This document shows, one piece after another, positions 37,607 to 45,859 of a stretch of DNA of 64,000 bases. The notes below the pieces were generated by a model. It worked only from the letters and a program-made list of their open reading frames with translations, had not been told where the DNA came from and searched no databases. Position 1 is the first letter of the stretch. The number at the start of each line of letters is the position of its first letter. The translations under genes and the position numbers were made by a program. The DNA is from Muribaculaceae bacterium (GTDB lineage Bacteria; Bacteroidota; Bacteroidia; Bacteroidales; Muribaculaceae). The DNA lies in contig JAIDQZ010000134.1 of NCBI GenBank assembly GCA_029062005.1, positions 34,793-98,792 of the forward strand, given 5' to 3'.

Positions 37607-39370
37607 ATGAAATTCAAAGTAATTTTAGCCTCGGTCTGCCTGATCATTCCGGTTTTCCTCACAGCCGGAACCGCCCCGAAAGGAAGATGTCTTTCCGGGA
37701 GCACCAATGATGAGGATCTGACCTTCTATTACCAGCCCTCGGATGAAAAGGCTCCTGCGATTCCTCTGCTCAGACTCGAATGCGGCAAGATCCGGAGAAC
37801 CGGTAAGATGACAGAGGGCGAGACAGACTATGACATGTTGACAGGCAAAAGAAGCCATTGCCATAACAGTTATTCAGAATATCAGTATATTCCCGCTTCC
37901 GGCGATACGATTTATGTAAGGTTGTATGAAGACGGTGTGGCATGGAAGAAGAACGGCAGTTCCCTTATCGAGATAATCGATCCCGAACATACCTGGCTTC
38001 AGGACTGGACAGACTGCTACGAGGGCTTTTTCCCGAAAGATCAGGAGCTGACGGAAGGGAAGCGGATAGGCTATCCGGCTCTCGTTGAATATATGAATGG
38101 TGTTTTTGGCCTTTTGACGGAATCAGGCATAACTTCTCAGAATGCAGGCACGAGCATGTACGCGCTAGGAGGCAATAGTTTTGAACTAAGACCGGACGGT
38201 CTTGAAGATGGCGGATGGCAGACAATGATTGTCGGCAGTCTTGCCGATATTGTTGAGTCAACCCTTGTCTCCGACATAGCCGCTCCGTGTAAGCTCGATG
38301 ACACATCATGGATAGAGCCGGGCGTGGCGTCTTGGGTGTATTGGGCATACAATCATGGCTCCAACGACTTTAACATTATAAAGAAATACATTGATTTGGC
38401 GTATGAACTGAAACTTCCTTATGTCCTTATAGATGCTGAATGGGATCAGATGAAGGATGGCAAAACAGTAGAGGATGCCGTGGAATATGCCATATTGAGG
38501 GATGTCAGACCTATGATCTGGTACAATTCTTCCGTAGGCTGGGTCAACGGGGCTCCGACTCCGAAATATAGGTTGAACACTCCCGAAGATCTTGAAAAGG
38601 AATTTGCATGGTGTGAGGAAATCGGAGTAAAGGGTGTCAAGATTGACTTTTTCTCCGGTGACACTAATCTGAACTGGAAGTTTATGGAAGAACTTCTTGA
38701 CGCTGGCGCACGCCATCATCTCCTTGTCAATTTCCATGGATCACCTCTTCCCAGAGGCTGGCAGCGTACCTATCCAAATTTCATTACCACGGAATCCGTG
38801 TATGGTGCTGAATGGTATAATAACGTGCCTACCTTCACAGAGAAGGCTGCCTCCCATAACGCAACGCTGCCGTTCACCCGCAATGTGATTGGATCGATGG
38901 ATTATACCCCATGTGCGTTTACGGATTCCCAGCATCCCCATATCACTACAAATGCTCATGAACTTGCTCTGACAGCGATGTATGAGTCAGGCATACAGCA
39001 CCTTGCCGATCGTCCGGAAAGTTTCCTTGCGCAGCCGCAGGAGGTGAAGGACTATCTTTCGTCTCTTCCGGCGGCATGGGATGATACTCTTCTGCTTGGT
39101 GGCTATCCCGGAGAGTTCGCAATGATTGCGCGTAAGAAGGATGGAAAATGGTGGATATCTGCAATCAACGGTACTGACGCTCCTTTGAAACTGACTGATC
39201 TTGATTATTCACGTCTGAATCTTAACTCGGCTTCCCTTCAGGTAAGGATCTTTGAGGATACGCTTCCTGGTAATGACAATAAATGGAAGATCTCAGATTC
39301 TTCTTCTCTCCCTGCTTCATTCAGTCTTCTCCCACGCGGAGGTATCGTCATGACTGTTTCTCCTCGCTGA
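37607..39370 (+). CDS. GH97 retaining-type alpha-glycosidase (probable alpha-galactosidase)
   Basis: The 587-residue secreted protein (signal peptide about 1-20) is a single GH97: N-terminal beta-sandwich to ~240, barrel with PGVASWVYWAYNHG, LIDAEWDQM, KGVKIDFFSGD and NFHGSPLPRGWQRTYPN, then a C-terminal beta domain. Asp347 in KIDFF is at the position of the nucleophile of retaining GH97 alpha-galactosidases, while inverting SusB-type enzymes use a glutamate base elsewhere. It is related to the GH97 half of the CE6-GH97 fusion but has a shorter N-terminus. Together with GH95 downstream it suggests galactose-containing side chains on the target xylan. Confidence 0.88.
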   Translation: MKFKVILASVCLIIPVFLTAGTAPKGRCLSGSTNDEDLTFYYQPSDEKAPAIPLLRLECGKIRRTGKMTEGETDYDMLTGKRSHCHNSYSEYQYIPASGDTIYVRLYEDGVAWKKNGSSLIEIIDPEHTWLQDWTDCYEGFFPKDQELTEGKRIGYPALVEYMNGVFGLLTESGITSQNAGTSMYALGGNSFELRPDGLEDGGWQTMIVGSLADIVESTLVSDIAAPCKLDDTSWIEPGVASWVYWAYNHGSNDFNIIKKYIDLAYELKLPYVLIDAEWDQMKDGKTVEDAVEYAILRDVRPMIWYNSSVGWVNGAPTPKYRLNTPEDLEKEFAWCEEIGVKGVKIDFFSGDTNLNWKFMEELLDAGARHHLLVNFHGSPLPRGWQRTYPNFITTESVYGAEWYNNVPTFTEKAASHNATLPFTRNVIGSMDYTPCAFTDSQHPHITTNAHELALTAMYESGIQHLADRPESFLAQPQEVKDYLSSLPAAWDDTLLLGGYPGEFAMIARKKDGKWWISAINGTDAPLKLTDLDYSRLNLNSASLQVRIFEDTLPGNDNKWKISDSSSLPASFSLLPRGGIVMTVSPR

Positions 39371-39375
39371 CATGG

Positions 39376-39400
39376 TAGGGACGCAAGGCTCGTGTGTCAG
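39376..39400 (+). repeat. Degenerate GGACGCACG palindrome copy
   Basis: TAGGGACGCAAGGCTCGTGTGTCAG matches the family sequence TAGGGACGCACGGTTCGTGCGTCC at most positions, but the stem is broken. It lies just after the GH97 stop. Confidence 0.6.
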
Positions 39401-39439
39401 CCTTACAATCAAAAAGAAACAAAAAATATTTTCTATAAT

Positions 39440-41887
39440 ATGAAATTAAAACTAACTTTATCTTTAGTTCTGACATTTCTGGTAATGAGCGTATATGCCG
39501 CCGAGGATCTTAGACTGTGGTATTCCGCTCCTGCCGAGGCTTGGGTGGAGGCTTTGCCTGTTGGTAATTCGCGAATGGGTGCGATGGTCTTCGGAGGTGT
39601 TGACCGTGAGCGTATCCAACTGAATGACGAGACTTTCTGGGCAGGCGGTCCTCACAATAATAATAATCCTGAAGGTCTGAAGCATCTGCAGGAGATTAGA
39701 TCCCTTATTTTTGAGGGGAAGGAAAAAGAAGCGGAAAAGCTGATTAATCAGTATTACATGACTCCGCATCATGGCATGCCATACCTTACCCTCGGATCTC
39801 TTTATATCAACTTCAAACATGAGGGTGAAGTGGCAGGCTATCGCAGGCAACTTGATATTTCAAATTCTGTTTCTGAAGTATGCTATAAGGCCGGTGATGT
39901 CACTTTCAAGCGTGAGACAATCGCATCGCTCCCTGACGGAGTGATAATGGTAAGCCTGACTGCTGATAAGAATAAGGCGCTCAACATGTCTCTTGAATAC
40001 GATACACCCGAGGGGGGAACTGTCAAGATGAACGGGAAGGGCATGGATATCACGGTTCCGGGACGTGAGCATGAGGGAATCCCTGCCGGACTGACTGCGA
40101 AATGTGGAATTCGTGTCAAGAGCAACGGAAAGGTATATGCAAAAGAAGGTATGCTTAACGTCGAGGATGCCGATTATGCTGTAATTTATATCGCTTCTGC
40201 TACTAATTATGTAAATTACAAAGATATAAGCGGCAATGCCGAGAAAATAGTAAGCGACTTGCTGCGAAATGCCATGAAGAAGGATTACGGCAATGCCTTG
40301 GCAGCGCATGTCTCGGCATATAAGGAACAGTTTGACAGGGTGTCACTCAGTCTTCCATCTCTTGGAGGTGCAGATAAGGAGACCCATTTGCGTGTGGCTG
40401 ATTTCAAGAACAATTATGATCCCTCGCTCCTTGCTTTGCTTTTTCAATATGGTCGTTATCTCCTGATATCCTCTTCCCAGCCGGGGGGACAGCCTGCCAA
40501 CCTTCAGGGTGTATGGAATGAATCCAATTATGCTCCTTGGGACAGCAAATATACGATCAACATCAACGCAGAGATGAACTATTGGCCTGCCGAAGCTACC
40601 AATCTTTCAGAATGTCACGAGCCTCTTTTCGATTTGATAGAGGATCTCAGCCACACTGGTGCCGAGACAGCAAAGACCCTTTATGATGCCGACGGCTGGG
40701 TAGCGCATCATAATACGGATGCCTGGAGGGTGTGCGGACCTGTGGATCAGGCACGTTACGGCATGTGGCCCAACGGAGGTGCCTGGCTCGCCACACATCT
40801 TTGGGATCATTATCTATATACCGGCGATCTGGAGTTTCTGAAGAAATATTATCCTGTCATCAAAGGCACAGCCGATTTTTATATGTCAGCCATGGTGGAG
40901 GATCCTGACAGCGGATATCTTGTGACGGCTCCTTCGATGTCGCCGGAACACGGCTATGGCAGTAGCTGGATCACTGCCGGATGCACTATGGACAATCAGA
41001 TAGCCTACGATGCACTGAAGAACACATTGAAATGTGCGGAGATTCTGGGTGAAGATGCAGGGTATCTTGCACGCCTTCAGAAAACCATGACAAGACTCCG
41101 CCCTATGAAGGTGGGACGTCACGGACAGCTTCAGGAATGGGCGGTGGATGCAGATGATCCGAAAGATCAGCATCGACATGTGTCACATCTGTATGGTCTT
41201 TATCCCTCAAGCCAGATAACTCCCAATTCCACCCCAAATGCTTTTGTGGGAGCGCGAAATTCACTAATTCAGCGAGGCGATATGGCTACCGGGTGGAGCA
41301 TCGGCTGGAAGCTGAATCTTTGGGCGAGGTTGCTTGATGGCAATCATGCAGACAGGATTATCAATAATTTCGTGACGCTGCTCCCCGGTTCAGCTGCTAT
41401 CGACTATTCCGGTGGAGGAGAAGGCCGGCTGTATCCTAATCTGTTTGATGCCCATCCTCCATTCCAGATTGACGGTAATTTCGGTTTCACCGCCGGAGTG
41501 GCGGAGATGCTTCTGCAAAGCCACGACGGCGCCGTTCAGCTGCTTCCGGCTCTACCGGACACCTGGAGCGAGGGTGAAGTCAAAGGTCTTAAAGCCCGTG
41601 GAAACTTCACAGTGGATATGAAATGGGATAATGGACAGTTGGCAGAGGCGGATATCCGGTCAAACATCGGCGGCAGATTGAGGCTCCGTTCCTATGTGCC
41701 TCTCGAAGGCGAGGGACTGACGGTAGCGGAAGGAGAAGTGACGAATCCGCTCCTTTCTCCTGTGAGAATGGCGGATGCGGAGATGAGCGACGAGACATCA
41801 AAGGCTTATCCACTTCTTCTTAAAGTCTACGAGTATGACCTCGACACCACTCCCGGCAACATATATAAAGTGGTGCGCGCGAAATAA
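39440..41887 (+). CDS. GH95 alpha-L-galactosidase/alpha-L-fucosidase
   Basis: The start is set at the ATG at 39440, which directly opens a signal peptide (1-21); an upstream in-frame ATG overlaps a repeat remnant. The 815-residue protein matches GH95 along its length: [20 protein letters not shown] and MGAMVFGGV at the start, [20 protein letters not shown], then [21 protein letters not shown], and [15 protein letters not shown] with the catalytic-site Asp. GH95 enzymes are fucosidases in many contexts. A Bacteroides ovatus GH95 in a corn-xylan locus is known to be an alpha-L-galactosidase, and that fits the xylan context better than fucose. Confidence 0.88.
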   Translation: MKLKLTLSLVLTFLVMSVYAAEDLRLWYSAPAEAWVEALPVGNSRMGAMVFGGVDRERIQLNDETFWAGGPHNNNNPEGLKHLQEIRSLIFEGKEKEAEKLINQYYMTPHHGMPYLTLGSLYINFKHEGEVAGYRRQLDISNSVSEVCYKAGDVTFKRETIASLPDGVIMVSLTADKNKALNMSLEYDTPEGGTVKMNGKGMDITVPGREHEGIPAGLTAKCGIRVKSNGKVYAKEGMLNVEDADYAVIYIASATNYVNYKDISGNAEKIVSDLLRNAMKKDYGNALAAHVSAYKEQFDRVSLSLPSLGGADKETHLRVADFKNNYDPSLLALLFQYGRYLLISSSQPGGQPANLQGVWNESNYAPWDSKYTININAEMNYWPAEATNLSECHEPLFDLIEDLSHTGAETAKTLYDADGWVAHHNTDAWRVCGPVDQARYGMWPNGGAWLATHLWDHYLYTGDLEFLKKYYPVIKGTADFYMSAMVEDPDSGYLVTAPSMSPEHGYGSSWITAGCTMDNQIAYDALKNTLKCAEILGEDAGYLARLQKTMTRLRPMKVGRHGQLQEWAVDADDPKDQHRHVSHLYGLYPSSQITPNSTPNAFVGARNSLIQRGDMATGWSIGWKLNLWARLLDGNHADRIINNFVTLLPGSAAIDYSGGGEGRLYPNLFDAHPPFQIDGNFGFTAGVAEMLLQSHDGAVQLLPALPDTWSEGEVKGLKARGNFTVDMKWDNGQLAEADIRSNIGGRLRLRSYVPLEGEGLTVAEGEVTNPLLSPVRMADAEMSDETSKAYPLLLKVYEYDLDTTPGNIYKVVRAK

Positions 41888-41906
41888 CAGAACTTAAAAT
41901 AATATC

Positions 41907-43244
41907 ATGAATAAAAGCAGATTACTGAAATTTATCTGTGTGGCGGCTGCCTCTTCGGCATCATTGGCTATAGCTCAGAATCCGATATGTCAGACACGCT
42001 TCACTCCTGATCCTGCCCCTCTTGTGGTAGGCGATACTCTTTATCTATATACGGGTTGCGACGATATCAGTGCAGATCCCGACAATTTCGTGATGCGCGA
42101 ATATCTTTGCTTCACTACGACCGATATGGTCAACTGGACACATCATGCCCCCGTTTTCAATAATGAGGGATTCGGCACGAAAGACTGTGCCTATGCAGCC
42201 CAGATGGCATATCGCGATGGGAAATATTATTATTATACTTCCACTTTCGGGATTCCGGTGCTTGTCTCCGATTCTCCTTACGGCCCATTCACAAACCCTC
42301 TTGGGGGCAAGAAATTCCTTATCAATTCCGATGATACTAACTATAGCGGACATGGATGGGAAGACATAGATCCTACCGTGCTTATCGATGACGACGGGCA
42401 GGCTTATATGTATTGGGGCAACAATGCTCTGTATGCCGTGAAGCTTAACGATGATATGATAAGCTACGACGGCGATATCAAGGTGTTTGAGATTAAAGAC
42501 AAAGAAGCATTCGGTCCTGACTACGAGGAGGCTCCCTGGCTTGCCAAGCGTGGTGACAAATACTATCTTGCCTATGCATCGTTTTGTCCGGAAGCTACCG
42601 ATTGGGCATGGGCTGATTCCCCGATGGGACCATGGAAATACGGCGGACAGCTTATGCGCGCTTTTGAGCACGGGGGTATGGGAAACCACACCGGTATGTG
42701 TGAGTATAAAGGGCAATGGTATTTCTTTTACATGGACGAAGGACTCCCCACGGCACATAGCAAACGTCGCACGACGAGCGTGATTCCGTTTGAATTCAAT
42801 GAAGATGGCTCACTCCCTTATATGCATCATGACAAGCGTGGTGTGCTGAAGAGTGCGGATCCACTCAATCCGTATGTCTGGCAGCAAGGCGAGACAATCG
42901 CGTGGGAAGAAGGTATAGATGTCGGCTATGACGACATACATACAGTGTATGTGACCGATGTGGATGCAGGTGACTATATCAAGTTGCGTGAGGTGAATTT
43001 CGACAAGGGTGCAAAGAAATTTGCCGCCCGTGTACGCAACGGCAAACCCGGGGCAAAGATTGAGGTACGCCTTGACGCTCCCAACGGTGAACTTATCGCA
43101 GTGCTTGATGCATCATCCGGAGGTGACTGGACAGATAAGAAAGTGAAGACTCTGAAGAGGGAAGGCATACACGATCTTTATTTTGTGTTTGCTGGCGAAG
43201 GTAGCGACCTTCTTCAGTTTGATTCCTGGAAATTCGATAGGTAA
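41907..43244 (+). CDS. Secreted GH43 with C-terminal CBM6 (second copy)
   Basis: The 445-residue protein has a signal peptide (1-23) and a GH43 propeller. The triad is Asp35 in TPDPAP, Asp155 in EDIDPTV and Glu208 in YEEAPWL; this last motif reads EEAPW, not the EGPW of the other two secreted GH43 propellers. A CBM6-like domain follows from about 325 (QQGETIAWEEGIDVG, GDYIKLREVNF, LLQFDSWKF). It has the same layout as the protein encoded at 29323 but is clearly diverged. Arabinofuranosidase or xylosidase action on decorated xylan is inferred. It lies 20 bases before the GH127-type gene, so both are co-transcribed. Confidence 0.9.
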   Translation: MNKSRLLKFICVAAASSASLAIAQNPICQTRFTPDPAPLVVGDTLYLYTGCDDISADPDNFVMREYLCFTTTDMVNWTHHAPVFNNEGFGTKDCAYAAQMAYRDGKYYYYTSTFGIPVLVSDSPYGPFTNPLGGKKFLINSDDTNYSGHGWEDIDPTVLIDDDGQAYMYWGNNALYAVKLNDDMISYDGDIKVFEIKDKEAFGPDYEEAPWLAKRGDKYYLAYASFCPEATDWAWADSPMGPWKYGGQLMRAFEHGGMGNHTGMCEYKGQWYFFYMDEGLPTAHSKRRTTSVIPFEFNEDGSLPYMHHDKRGVLKSADPLNPYVWQQGETIAWEEGIDVGYDDIHTVYVTDVDAGDYIKLREVNFDKGAKKFAARVRNGKPGAKIEVRLDAPNGELIAVLDASSGGDWTDKKVKTLKREGIHDLYFVFAGEGSDLLQFDSWKFDR

Positions 43245-43263
43245 ATGAAAAATATATCATGTT

Positions 43264-45633
43264 ATGAATAAAATAGCGAAATTATTTTTAGTCGTTGCTG
43301 CAGCTTCAGCGCCGTTCTGCGCTTCATCCCAGTCGGTGCTTTACAGCAATGAGTTTCCTCTGCAGGATGTAAAGTTGCTCGACAGCCGCTTCCGTGATGC
43401 AATGGAATTGAACGTCAATACGTTGCTCAGCTATGATACTGACCGGTTGCTTGCTCCCTACTTCAAGGAAGCCGGTCTTGAGCCGAAAGGGGAGGACTTC
43501 ACCAACTGGGCAGGTCTTGACGGCCATGTAGGAGGTCATTATATTACAGCTCTTGCAATCCATTACGCGGCGACGGGCGATGAGCGCCTTAAGGAGCGAC
43601 TTGATTATGTGCTCTCGCAGCTTGCCCTCTGTGCAGCTGCACGCAACGACGGTTATATTGGCGGTGTGCCCAACGGAGACGTTCTTTGGGAGGAGATACG
43701 CAAAGGAAATGGCGGAAAAGTGTGGGACTATTGGGTGCCTTGGTATAATGTACATAAAATGTTTGCAGGCTTGCGTGACGCATACGTGTACACTGGTTCT
43801 AAAGTTGGATTGAATCTTTTCCTTAATCTCTGTGACTGGGGTTCCGACCTTATATCCAATCTTTCAGACGAGCAGATGGAAGGAATGCTCGGCAATGAAT
43901 TTGGCGGAATGAACGAAGTGTTTGCCGATGCATACGCCATAACTGGCAATAAGAAATATCTTGATGCAGCTAAGCGTTTCACTCACCATGCGCTTTATGA
44001 CAATCTCCACAATGGCGTTGACAGACTCGACAACATGCATGCGAATACTCAGGTGCCCAAGGTGGTCGGATATCAGCGTGTGGCGGAAGTGTCCGGTGAT
44101 GAGGAATATCACAAAACAGCCGATTTCTTCTGGGACACCGTGGTTAACAACCGTTCGCTCTCTTTCGGAGGCAACAGCCGTCGTGAGCATTTCGCTTCTG
44201 CAGCAGATGCCAAGAGCTATGTAGATGACCGTGAAGGACCGGAATCGTGCAACACCAACAATATGATGAAACTCACCGAAGGTCTCTTCCGCATGAATCC
44301 CGATGCAAGATATGCTGATTTTTATGAGCGTGCGGTCTACAATCATATACTGTCGACCCAGCATCCGGAGCATGGCGGTTATGTCTATTTCACTCCTGCC
44401 CGACCGGGGCATTACAGAGTCTATTCCCAACCTAACAGCGCAATGTGGTGTTGCGTCGGTACCGGTATGGAGAATCATGGCAAATACGGTCAGTTTATAT
44501 ATACCCATTCAGGCGATTCCCTATGGGTCAATCTCTTTATTCCGTCCGAGTTGAACTGGAAGGATAAAGGCATAAAGCTTACACAGGTCAACAGCTTTCC
44601 AATGGAAGAGTCTACCAAGATAGTAGTCAATGTGGAGAATCCAAGTGCATTCACACTGAATCTGAGACATCCCGGATGGTGCATCGATCCGGTGGTCAAA
44701 GTCAATGGCAAGCCCGTGAAGGTGAAGTCTGCTCCTTCTTCCTATATAGCGCTCAACCGAGAGTGGAAAGACGGCGATGTGGTGGAAATGTCGCTCCCGA
44801 TGCACGTCGAGATAGAGGAACTGAATCATCTTCCGAGTTATGTTAGCGTTGTAAGGGGTCCCATTGTCCTTGGGGCACGTCTTCAGTCAGACGTGCCTAT
44901 GCCGGGTCTTGTCGCCGGTGACCATAGATGGGGACATATTGCTGGCGGTCCGCTCGTGTCGGTATTTGATACTCCGCTGCTTATAGGCGACCGTAAGGCA
45001 CTTCTCAAGAAACTTAATTCCCTTAAGCCCGACACTGCCGGTAGCTTTACTTATACGGCTGAAGGAATTTTCGAAAACAATGGAAAGAAAGTGGTTCTTG
45101 AGCCATTTAACGGTATTCATGACTCTCGTTATACTATCTATTTCCTTTCGATGTCGCCAAAAGAGTATGCTGCTTATCAGCAGGATGCGCGTAGGGATGA
45201 GGAGCTTCGCCTTGCTCTCGACGCTCGCACGGTTGATGCGGTGAACACCGGCGAGCAGCAGCCTGAGGCTGACCATCAGATGCAGCAGTCGAGATCTGCG
45301 AGCGGAAACTTCAACGGTGAGCCTTGGCGCGATGCATCCAACGGCGGTTTCTTCTCTTATGTGATGAATACGGGAGACCGCGACGATCTTACATTGCGTG
45401 TAAGATACTGGGGCAATGAGAATGGAATCGGAAAGATGACGATACTCGTAGATGACACTCCGCTTGCTTCGGTGGATAACATAGGAAAATGGAATAAGAA
45501 TGGATTTGTCGACGAGGAATATAACGTGCCGGCTGATCTTCTTAAAGGCAAGAAGACAGTAAATGTCAAGTTCCTGACAGATAAGGGTCAGGCCTCCGGA
45601 GGCATATATCACGTCAGACTTGTACACCCGTAA
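43264..45633 (+). CDS. GH127/GH146-type beta-L-arabinofuranosidase (DUF1680)
   Basis: The 789-residue protein has a signal peptide (1-22) and an (alpha/alpha)6 barrel of the DUF1680 type. The zinc and cysteine-nucleophile residues of this family are visible: Glu327 and Cys329 in PESCNTNN, Cys396 and Cys397 in MWCCVGTG, and a candidate acid Glu308 in RREHF. These correspond to the Glu-Cys-Cys-Cys set of the Bifidobacterium enzyme HypBA1. Two beta domains and a final sandwich (from ~660, GNFNGEPWRDASNG) complete the protein. Family members remove beta-linked L-arabinofuranose. Beta-arabinose caps are unusual on xylan, so the true substrate is uncertain. It is the last gene of the xylan cluster, before a strong terminator. 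Confidence 0.86.
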   Translation: MNKIAKLFLVVAAASAPFCASSQSVLYSNEFPLQDVKLLDSRFRDAMELNVNTLLSYDTDRLLAPYFKEAGLEPKGEDFTNWAGLDGHVGGHYITALAIHYAATGDERLKERLDYVLSQLALCAAARNDGYIGGVPNGDVLWEEIRKGNGGKVWDYWVPWYNVHKMFAGLRDAYVYTGSKVGLNLFLNLCDWGSDLISNLSDEQMEGMLGNEFGGMNEVFADAYAITGNKKYLDAAKRFTHHALYDNLHNGVDRLDNMHANTQVPKVVGYQRVAEVSGDEEYHKTADFFWDTVVNNRSLSFGGNSRREHFASAADAKSYVDDREGPESCNTNNMMKLTEGLFRMNPDARYADFYERAVYNHILSTQHPEHGGYVYFTPARPGHYRVYSQPNSAMWCCVGTGMENHGKYGQFIYTHSGDSLWVNLFIPSELNWKDKGIKLTQVNSFPMEESTKIVVNVENPSAFTLNLRHPGWCIDPVVKVNGKPVKVKSAPSSYIALNREWKDGDVVEMSLPMHVEIEELNHLPSYVSVVRGPIVLGARLQSDVPMPGLVAGDHRWGHIAGGPLVSVFDTPLLIGDRKALLKKLNSLKPDTAGSFTYTAEGIFENNGKKVVLEPFNGIHDSRYTIYFLSMSPKEYAAYQQDARRDEELRLALDARTVDAVNTGEQQPEADHQMQQSRSASGNFNGEPWRDASNGGFFSYVMNTGDRDDLTLRVRYWGNENGIGKMTILVDDTPLASVDNIGKWNKNGFVDEEYNVPADLLKGKKTVNVKFLTDKGQASGGIYHVRLVHP

Positions 45634-45658
45634 GTAAAGTGCTTTTGATTAAGGTCCC

Positions 45659-45695
45659 GTTTTTATGAGATGGGGTCTTAATGAGACGTGGCATA
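45659..45695 (+). repeat. TTTTATGAGATGGGGTCTTA dispersed repeat copy
   Basis: TTTTTATGAGATGGGGTCTTAATGAGACGTGGCAT joins two forms of the repeat word (ATGAGATGGGGTCTTA and ATGAGACGTGGCAT). The preceding AAGGTCCC can pair with GGGGTCTT if two G-U pairs are allowed. It lies between the last xylan gene and its terminator. Confidence 0.7.
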
Positions 45696-45703
45696 TAATA
45701 AGA

Positions 45704-45740
45704 TCCGGCGTAGCATTGAAGCTGCGCCGGAAAATTTTTA
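45704..45740 (+). terminator. Intrinsic terminator of the xylan cluster
   Basis: TCCGGCGTAGC (45704-45714) pairs with GCTGCGCCGGA (45721-45731), 11 pairs including one wobble, six-base loop, followed by AAATTTTTA. It lies 70 bases after the GH127-type gene and ends the + strand cluster. Confidence 0.85.
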
Positions 45741-45791
45741 AGTAGCTGCACAATTTAATAAACATACATATTTATTTTGATTAGCAGCTAA

Positions 45792-45820
45792 GGGTCCATT
45801 TTTTATGAGATAGGACCTAA
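45792..45820. repeat. Second dispersed repeat copy with GGTCC/GGACC stem
   Basis: GGGTCC-ATTTTTTATGAGATA-GGACCT has the same core as the copy 130 bases upstream but with compensating ends that form a true stem (45793-45797 with 45813-45817). It lies between convergent genes. Confidence 0.65.
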
Positions 45821-45859
45821 ATATAAAGTACTAATTCAATCCTCAATTAATAGTTATTC

